11,563 nucleotides of DNA, from assembly GCA_030696545.1 (NCBI GenBank), contig JAUYSA010000208.1, forward strand, positions 1 through 11,563. The letters are read 5' to 3'. The position numbers and the translations under genes are program-made. The DNA is from Hyphomonadaceae bacterium. GTDB taxonomy: Bacteria; Pseudomonadota; Alphaproteobacteria; Caulobacterales; Hyphomonadaceae. Shown one piece after another: positions 6,747 through 11,563 of this stretch. The notes under the pieces were generated by a model. The model made no database searches, was not told where the DNA came from, and worked only from the letters and a program-made list of their open reading frames with translations. Within the stretch, counting starts at the first letter, position 1; each line of letters begins with the position of its first letter.

Positions 6747-7904
6747 ATGGTTACGCGCAAAAGCCTCACCTCTGCCGCCGTGATCACCTGCGCGGGCATC
6801 ATGATGCTCGCCCTGCATTCGTGCGGACAGAAGCCGGCGCCTGCCGAAGAAAGCGCCGCTGCAACGGCTGCTTCCGCGGAAGCCGGCGACTCGCAATCGA
6901 TGCGCGTCACGCGCGTTGAAATGCGCGACCTCGCCGATGAGTTCGTCGCCTCGGGCCGCCTCGTCGTGCGCGAGGAAGCCGCTGTCGGATCCGAACTTCC
7001 CGGCTACCGGGTCTCGGCGGTGTATGTCGATGAAGGCGACTGGGTGAAGCAGGGCCAGGCCATGGCCAGGCTCGACGATGCTCTCCTGCAGGCGCAGATC
7101 GCGCAGGCGGAAGCCACTCTCGCCACGCAACAAGCCTCGCTCGACTTCAAGAAAAGCCAGCTCGCTCGCGCTGAATCGCTCGAACAGGAAGGCGCCTTCT
7201 CGAAGGAGCTCCTCGAACAGCGCCGCATGGAAACCGCCGGCGCGCAGGCTTCGCTTGCCGCCTCGCAGGCGCAGGTCAACGAAATGAAAGTGCGCCAGTC
7301 GCGCATGACGCTCCGCGCGCCTGTCTCGGGCATGGTGCTCCAGCGCGCCATCCGTCCCGGCGACATCTCCGGCGCCGCCACGGGCCCATACTTCCGCATC
7401 TCGCGCGACGGCCTGATCGAACTCGACGCCGAAATGCCCGACGCGAAGCTCGCTCTCCTGAAAGAGGGCAGCCCCGCCATGGTCACGCTCACCACCGGCG
7501 AGATGATCGAGGGCAAGGTCCGCTTCGTCTCCCCGCGCGTTGACGCCAACACCAGCCTCGGCCGCGCCCGCATCCAGCTTCCGTTCGACAAGTCACTGCG
7601 TCCCGGCTCATTCGCCGAGGCCAAGTTCGGCTCGTCCACCGCCAGCGTCCTCACCGTTCCCGCCGGCGCTATCCGCTACGAAGCAGGCGGCCCGTCCATC
7701 ATGGTGGTTGCCGACAACAACACGGTGAAACAGGTCCCGGTGAAACTCGGCGAACGCTCCGGCGACTACGTCCAGCTCATCGAAGGTCCGCCCGCCGGCC
7801 AGCGCGTCCTCGCGGTCGGCTCGTCCTTCACCCTCGACGGCGACGTGATCAAGCCGGTTGAAGAGGGCGCCGCCCAACAGGCCGCCGCCCCCGGAGGCAA
7901 ATAG
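6747..7904 (+). CDS. RND efflux membrane fusion protein (AcrA/HlyD-type periplasmic adaptor)
   Basis: This 385-residue adaptor links an inner-membrane RND pump to an outer-membrane channel. The N-terminus is a signal segment ending LALHSC, a near-consensus lipobox, so Cys26 is probably lipidated. Then come a barrel-sandwich half (GYRVSAVYVDEGDWVKQGQA), a long Gln/Ala/Glu-rich helical hairpin at about residues 108-188 that would contact the outer-membrane factor, the second lipoyl half (LRAPVSGMVLQRAIRPGD), a beta-barrel (ELDAEMPDAKLALLKEG onward) and a membrane-proximal domain. The ATG at 6747 is chosen because the signal peptide begins there and AAGGA lies 9 nt upstream; in-frame starts at 6453 (TTG) and 6462 (ATG) would bury it. 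The stop is 2 nt before the pump ATG, so the two genes are co-transcribed. Confidence 0.93.
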   Translation: MVTRKSLTSAAVITCAGIMMLALHSCGQKPAPAEESAAATAASAEAGDSQSMRVTRVEMRDLADEFVASGRLVVREEAAVGSELPGYRVSAVYVDEGDWVKQGQAMARLDDALLQAQIAQAEATLATQQASLDFKKSQLARAESLEQEGAFSKELLEQRRMETAGAQASLAASQAQVNEMKVRQSRMTLRAPVSGMVLQRAIRPGDISGAATGPYFRISRDGLIELDAEMPDAKLALLKEGSPAMVTLTTGEMIEGKVRFVSPRVDANTSLGRARIQLPFDKSLRPGSFAEAKFGSSTASVLTVPAGAIRYEAGGPSIMVVADNNTVKQVPVKLGERSGDYVQLIEGPPAGQRVLAVGSSFTLDGDVIKPVEEGAAQQAAAPGGK

Positions 7905-7906
7905 CC

Positions 7907-10900
7907 ATGAACCTCCCGATTTCCAGCTGGGCGATCCGCAACCCCATCCCGGTTGTGGTCGCCTTCACGCTCATGATGGTCGCCGGCCTCTATTCGTATT
8001 CGAAGCTGCCGATCAAACAGTTCCCGAACATCTCCTTCCCGATGGTGGTCGCCACCATCATCCAGGAAGGCGCCGCGCCGACCGAGCTTGAAAACCAGGT
8101 CACGCGCATCGTCGAGAACTCGATCGCCAGCCTGCCGAATATTGAGCTTGTGCAATCGTCGGTGACGCTCGGCGTCTCGACCACGATCATCCAGTTCGAA
8201 ATCGGCGTCGATCTCCAGAAGGCCAAGGACGACGTGGAATCCCGCGTCAACCAGGTCCGCACCGAACTGCCGGCCACCATCCAGCCTCCGCTCGTCAACG
8301 CGCTGGATTTCACCGGCGGCGCGCTTATGACGTTCGCCGTTTCGCACCCGACCATGTCGGCGACGGACCTCTCCTGGTTCATCGACGACCGCATCGCGCG
8401 CGAACTCCAGTCCGTCAAAGGTGTTGGCCAGACCACACGCGTCGGCGGCGTCAACCGCGAGATCAACGTCACGCTCGACCCCGTGCGCATGGGCGCTCTC
8501 GGCGTCATCGCGGCAGACGTGAACAACACGCTGCAGCGCACCTATCGCAACTATGGCGGCGGCCGCGCTGAAGTCGGAGGCTCCGAAACTACCACGCGCG
8601 TCATCGGTGAAACGCTCACCGTCGACGAACTGCGCAACCTCACCATCCCGCTGCGCGGCGGCACCTCCTATGTGAAGCTGTCAGACGTTGCCGAAGTGGG
8701 CGATGGCTCGGCCGAAATTCGCTCCTTCGCGCGCCTCAACGGCCGTCCGGTCGCCGGCTTCAACATCGTCAAGGTCGACGACGCCTCCGAAGTCGAAGTC
8801 GAGAACGGCACGCTCGCCGCCATCGCGCGCCTCGAAGCCGCAAATCCCGGCCTGGAGATCACCAAGATCTTCTCGATGACCGACGACACCAAGGCCAACT
8901 TCCACGCCACGGAAGCCGTTCTGATCGAGGGCATGATCCTCGCAGCCCTCGTCGTGTTCCTCTTCCTGCGCGACTGGCGCGCTACGGTCATCGCGGCGCT
9001 GGCCATGCCGCTGTCGCTGATCCCGACCTTCTTCATCATCTCGCTGTTCGGCTTCTCGCTGAACGTCGTCACGCTGCTCGCCCTCACGCTGGTCATCGGC
9101 ATCCTCGTCGACGATGCCATCGTGGAGATCGAGAACATCCAGAAGCGAACGCTGGCGGGCTACACGCCCTTCCGCGCCGCCATGGAAGGCGCTGATGCGA
9201 TCGGCCTCGCCGTTCTGGCCACCACAGCTTCCATCGTCGTGGTGTTCCTGCCGACCTCCTTCATGGGCGGCATGCCCGGCCAGTTCTTCATCGAGTTCGG
9301 CATCACGGTCGCCGTGGCTGTCGTCTTCTCGCTGCTGGTCGCGCGCTTCGTCTCCCCGCTGATGGCCGCCTACTTCCTGAAGCCCTCGCCCGCGAAGCAT
9401 CAGGAACGTGACGTCCGCAAGCTGCCGGACTTCTACGAGAATATGCTCGCCTGGGCGCTCAAGCATCGCCTCATCGCGTCCGCTTTCGGCGGCCTCTCCT
9501 TCGTGGCCACCATCGTTTTCGTCGGCATGTTGCCCAAGGGCTTCATCCCGACCGAAGACCCCGGCTACATCCTGTTCGACATCTCCGCGCCTCCGGGCTC
9601 CACTCGCTCGCAGATGGAAACTTCGGCAACCCAGCTCAACGACCTGCTGATGAAACAGCCGGACGTGCAGGACGTCTTCATCTCGATCGGCTCCGGCGGG
9701 TCGGGCGGGCAGGCGGCGATGGCCGGCGGCGGCGGAGGCGGCTCTGGCCTCACCTCCGGCTCGGCCACCGTGGTCATGCGCGATGGCCACAAGATGTCGA
9801 CGGAACAGCTCAAGCAGCACATCCGTCCGCAGCTGAAACAGATCCCCGACATCCGCGTCACCGCGCTGATGAGCGGCGGCGGCCCCGGCGGGTCCGACGT
9901 CAACGTCCTGCTCACGTCCGAGGACGCTGTCGAACTCGACAAGGTGCAGATGGCGCTCCTCAACGAGATGAAGGATCTGCCGCAGATCCAGAATCCGCGC
10001 CTCTCGCCAGAGCCTCCGGGCCCCGAACTGATCATCCGTCCGCGCACGGAAGAGGCTGCCCGCCTCAACGTGTCGACGGACGCCATCGCCCAGGTCGCGC
10101 GTATTGCGACAGCTGGCGATATCGAAGCCAACACGCCGAAATTCTCGGAAGGCGAACGCCGCCTGCCGATCCGCGTCCGCCTGCCGGATTCGGTGCGCAA
10201 CGATCTCGCTGAACTCTCACAGCTTCGCGTGCCGACGCTGAACGGCGGCTCCACCACGCTCGGCGCGGTGGCGGACCTGACTTACGAAGCCGGCCCCGGC
10301 AACATCCAGCGCATCTATCGCAAACGGATGGCGTCGGTTCAGGCAGACTTCGCGCCCGGCAACACGTCGGGTGATGCAACCGTCGCCATCGATAAGACCA
10401 AGACGATGCAGGCAATCCTCGCCGCCGAAAAATCCGGTACGCCGGGCTCGGTCACGCGCGCCCGCGTCGGCAACGAACAGGCCGAAATGGAAATGTTCGG
10501 CGGCATCGTCATCGCCCTGCTGGCCGGCGTCGCGCTGATCTACTCGGTCATGGTGCTGCTGTTCAAATCGGTCTTCAAGCCGATGGTCATCCTTGCATCG
10601 CTCCCGCTGTCGTTCTCCGGCGCTTTCCTCGCGCTGCTGATCACCGGCAAGGAAATCTCGATGCCGGTCATGATCGGCTGCGTGCTGCTGCTCGGCATTG
10701 CCGCCAAGAACGCGATCCTGCTCGTCGAGTTCGCGATCGAGGCGCAGCAGCGTGGCAAGAACACCTACGACGCCATCTTCGAAGCCTGCCGAGAACGCGC
10801 CCGTCCGATCGTGATGACGACTGTCGCCATGTCCGCGGGCATGATCCCGACTGCGCTCGGCATCGGCGAGGGCGCGGGCTTCCGTCAGCCCATGGCCATT

Positions 10901-11092
10901 GCGGTCATCGGCGGCCTGATCTCGTCAACGGTGCTGTCGCTGATCCTCGTGCCGGTCGTCTATTCGTTCGTCGACCAGTTCGAACGCTTCATCAGCCCCT
11001 GGGCTGGCCGTCTGGCCACCAAGCCCACGCCTGAGGACGAACTCCTCCTCCACAAGGGCAAGCACGCCGACGTGCCCCCTCCGGCGGAATAA
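7907..11092 (+). CDS. RND multidrug efflux permease, HAE1/AcrB type
   Basis: This 1061-residue inner-membrane pump is a proton-driven trimer exporting hydrophobic or amphiphilic compounds through the adaptor and an outer-membrane channel. Transmembrane helix 1 follows the start (IPVVVAFTLMMVAGLY). The two duplicated periplasmic halves and 12-helix pattern are visible. TM4 carries LVIGILVDDAIVEIENI with the proton-relay pair Asp402/Asp403 (AcrB Asp407/Asp408). TM10 carries LLLGIAAKNAILLVEFA with Lys934 (AcrB Lys940). These intact residues argue for an active pump and against a heavy-metal RND. GGAGG lies 9 nt before the ATG, inside the end of the adaptor gene. Residues ~595-620 form a Gly/Ser/Ala-rich stretch where AcrB has its switch loop, and a second short Gly patch occurs near 655-664. 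Substrates are unknown. Confidence 0.96.
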   Translation: MNLPISSWAIRNPIPVVVAFTLMMVAGLYSYSKLPIKQFPNISFPMVVATIIQEGAAPTELENQVTRIVENSIASLPNIELVQSSVTLGVSTTIIQFEIGVDLQKAKDDVESRVNQVRTELPATIQPPLVNALDFTGGALMTFAVSHPTMSATDLSWFIDDRIARELQSVKGVGQTTRVGGVNREINVTLDPVRMGALGVIAADVNNTLQRTYRNYGGGRAEVGGSETTTRVIGETLTVDELRNLTIPLRGGTSYVKLSDVAEVGDGSAEIRSFARLNGRPVAGFNIVKVDDASEVEVENGTLAAIARLEAANPGLEITKIFSMTDDTKANFHATEAVLIEGMILAALVVFLFLRDWRATVIAALAMPLSLIPTFFIISLFGFSLNVVTLLALTLVIGILVDDAIVEIENIQKRTLAGYTPFRAAMEGADAIGLAVLATTASIVVVFLPTSFMGGMPGQFFIEFGITVAVAVVFSLLVARFVSPLMAAYFLKPSPAKHQERDVRKLPDFYENMLAWALKHRLIASAFGGLSFVATIVFVGMLPKGFIPTEDPGYILFDISAPPGSTRSQMETSATQLNDLLMKQPDVQDVFISIGSGGSGGQAAMAGGGGGGSGLTSGSATVVMRDGHKMSTEQLKQHIRPQLKQIPDIRVTALMSGGGPGGSDVNVLLTSEDAVELDKVQMALLNEMKDLPQIQNPRLSPEPPGPELIIRPRTEEAARLNVSTDAIAQVARIATAGDIEANTPKFSEGERRLPIRVRLPDSVRNDLAELSQLRVPTLNGGSTTLGAVADLTYEAGPGNIQRIYRKRMASVQADFAPGNTSGDATVAIDKTKTMQAILAAEKSGTPGSVTRARVGNEQAEMEMFGGIVIALLAGVALIYSVMVLLFKSVFKPMVILASLPLSFSGAFLALLITGKEISMPVMIGCVLLLGIAAKNAILLVEFAIEAQQRGKNTYDAIFEACRERARPIVMTTVAMSAGMIPTALGIGEGAGFRQPMAIAVIGGLISSTVLSLILVPVVYSFVDQFERFISPWAGRLATKPTPEDELLLHKGKHADVPPPAE

Positions 11093-11094
11093 AC

Positions 11095-11123
11095 AAAGGC
11101 CCGCTCGAAAGAGCGGGCCTTTT
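11095..11123 (+). terminator. Intrinsic terminator of the efflux operon
   Basis: A perfect 12-bp stem (AAAGGCCCGCTC at 11095-11106 with GAGCGGGCCTTT at 11111-11122) has a GAAA tetraloop and ends in four Ts, starting 2 bp after the pump stop codon. It shows that the operon holds only the adaptor and pump. Confidence 0.93.
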
Positions 11124-11152
11124 AGTTTCTGAAATCCCCACCGCCGCCCCAT

Positions 11153-11291
11153 CCCCCTCCGTCTCGCCCGCTACGCGTGCGATCCACCTCCCCCTGCTAC
11201 GCATGGGGAGGCAACTCACCACCGGCGCCGTGCCTCCACCGCCGAAGGCGGGGAGGTGGATTGCGCGCTCTTGCGCGCAAGACGGAGGGGG
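11153..11291. repeat. Nested palindromic intergenic repeat element
   Basis: The ends are perfect 12-bp inverted repeats: CCCCCTCCGTCT (11153-11164) and AGACGGAGGGGG (11280-11291). Inside is a second perfect pair, ATCCACCTCCCC (11182-11193) and GGGGAGGTGGAT (11250-11261). Two smaller hairpins sit within: CTCCCC/GGGGAG around CTGCTACGCAT, and CCTCCACCGCC/GGCGGGGAGG around GAA. The whole can fold as a branched, cloverleaf-like structure. The CCACCTCCCC...GGGGAGG style recalls dispersed intergenic elements in alphaproteobacterial genomes. Only one copy is visible here, so its repeated nature is inferred. Short open frames across it are by-products of the GC-rich palindromes. Confidence 0.65.
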
Positions 11292-11300
11292 TGAGGCGCG

Positions 11301-11315
11301 GTCCGCGCAGCGGAC
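11301..11315. repeat. Small hairpin GTCCGC-GCA-GCGGAC
   Basis: A perfect 6-bp inverted repeat with a 3-nt loop follows directly after the nested repeat element and touches the next palindrome. It is probably a module of the same intergenic repeat block. Confidence 0.5.
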
Positions 11316-11339
11316 GAATTGGTCCAGTGGACCAATTCG
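11315..11339. repeat. Perfect 25-bp palindrome CGAATTGGTCCA-G-TGGACCAATTCG
   Basis: Twelve-base arms flank a single central G, with no mismatch. A 12-bp perfect palindrome is not expected by chance in a window this size. It could be a protein-binding site, a cruciform-forming module, or part of the neighbouring interspersed repeat. It is not followed by a T run, so it is not a terminator. Confidence 0.7.
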
Positions 11340-11391
11340 AGCAACGAACGCCCGAGCGTAAACGAGGGCCGGGGCGCGCCCGCTGACATCG

Positions 11392-11483
11392 AGAATGGGG
11401 GATAGAGCGACATCGAATTCGTAGGACAGCCAAAAATCTTCGCGTCCGAATTCAACCGACTAGCCAATCAGAATGAGGGATAG
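11392..11483. repeat. Near-perfect 14-bp direct repeats flanking an AT-richer segment
   Basis: AGAATGGGGGATAG (11392-11405) recurs as AGAATGAGGGATAG (11470-11483), with one mismatch. The 64 bp between include CGAATTCG and CCGAATTC. I see no gene here; a short mobile or regulatory remnant is possible. Confidence 0.35.
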
Positions 11484-11531
11484 CCCCCTCCAGATTCCAC
11501 CCCTCCCCGACCGAGGGCCATACTCCCACCC

Positions 11532-11563
11532 ATGGTCGATCTGCTGCTGACCCTCTTGCGCAT
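11532..11563 (+). CDS. Possible 5' end of a further gene
   Basis: An ATG at 11532 opens a frame reading MVDLLLTLLR to the right edge. The ten visible residues are too few to name a family. No good ribosome-binding site precedes it; the nearest purine run, CGAGGG, is about 13 nt upstream. It is kept because it follows a repeat-filled intergenic block and looks like a plausible hydrophobic N-terminus. Confidence 0.3.
   Translation, partial: MVDLLLTLLR

Noticed and set aside
8681..9820. 379-codon minus-strand frame inside the RND pump
   Set aside because: Its translation is an Asp/Glu/Arg/His-rich, low-complexity shadow of transmembrane and periplasmic pump sequence, with no domain.
11177..11467. 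Short open frames on both strands in the right intergenic block
   Set aside because: They run through nested palindromes and yield Pro/Arg-rich sequence, as expected from GC-rich repeats. No ribosome-binding sites are seen.

Overview
The window is about 11.6 kb of GC-rich bacterial chromosome. The dense coding in high-GC codons, the class II fumarase, the YegD-like Hsp70 gene and the palindromic CCACCTCCCC/GGGGAGGTGG intergenic repeat suggest an alphaproteobacterium, perhaps of the Caulobacterales/Hyphomonadaceae type. That assignment is inferred from style, not proven by a marker gene. No rRNA, tRNA, CRISPR array, transposase or phage module is visible.

Left part (1-3000): the 5' 80% of a class II fumarate hydratase gene (fumC) lies on the minus strand and runs off the left edge. 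Divergent from it is a small stand-alone RusA-like Holliday-junction resolvase with a TTG start. Next comes an exported protein of a widespread but uncharacterised family (DLQGVW motif), closed by a strong intrinsic terminator.

Middle (3000-5600): an Hsp70-type protein with only the ATPase module (YegD-like) has an unusually structured leader. The leader carries a palindrome matching the TTGGT-N3-ACCAA operator of FadR/PdhR/LldR-type GntR regulators, and a hairpin followed by five Ts. Convergent to it is an exported six-cysteine protein with a local resemblance to the lysozyme/chitosanase superfamily. Its DNA is visibly more AT-rich than its neighbours.

Right part (5700-11120): a TetR-family regulator is divergent from a two-gene tripartite efflux operon, a lipoprotein-like membrane fusion protein and an HAE1/AcrB-type RND pump, closed by a strong terminator. 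The 390-bp divergent region contains two perfect inverted repeats around a TATAAC -10-like box, a layout that fits TetR control of the pump. No outer-membrane TolC-like partner is in the window, so one must be supplied from elsewhere. The pump has a Gly-rich expansion where AcrB has its switch loop.

Right edge (11120-11563): a non-coding block made of nested palindromes, a perfect 25-bp palindrome and a near-perfect 14-bp direct repeat, probably interspersed repeat elements, followed by the possible first codons of another gene. I see no convincing entirely new system. The best leads are the Hsp70 leader, the pump loop, the lysozyme-like orphan and the repeat block.
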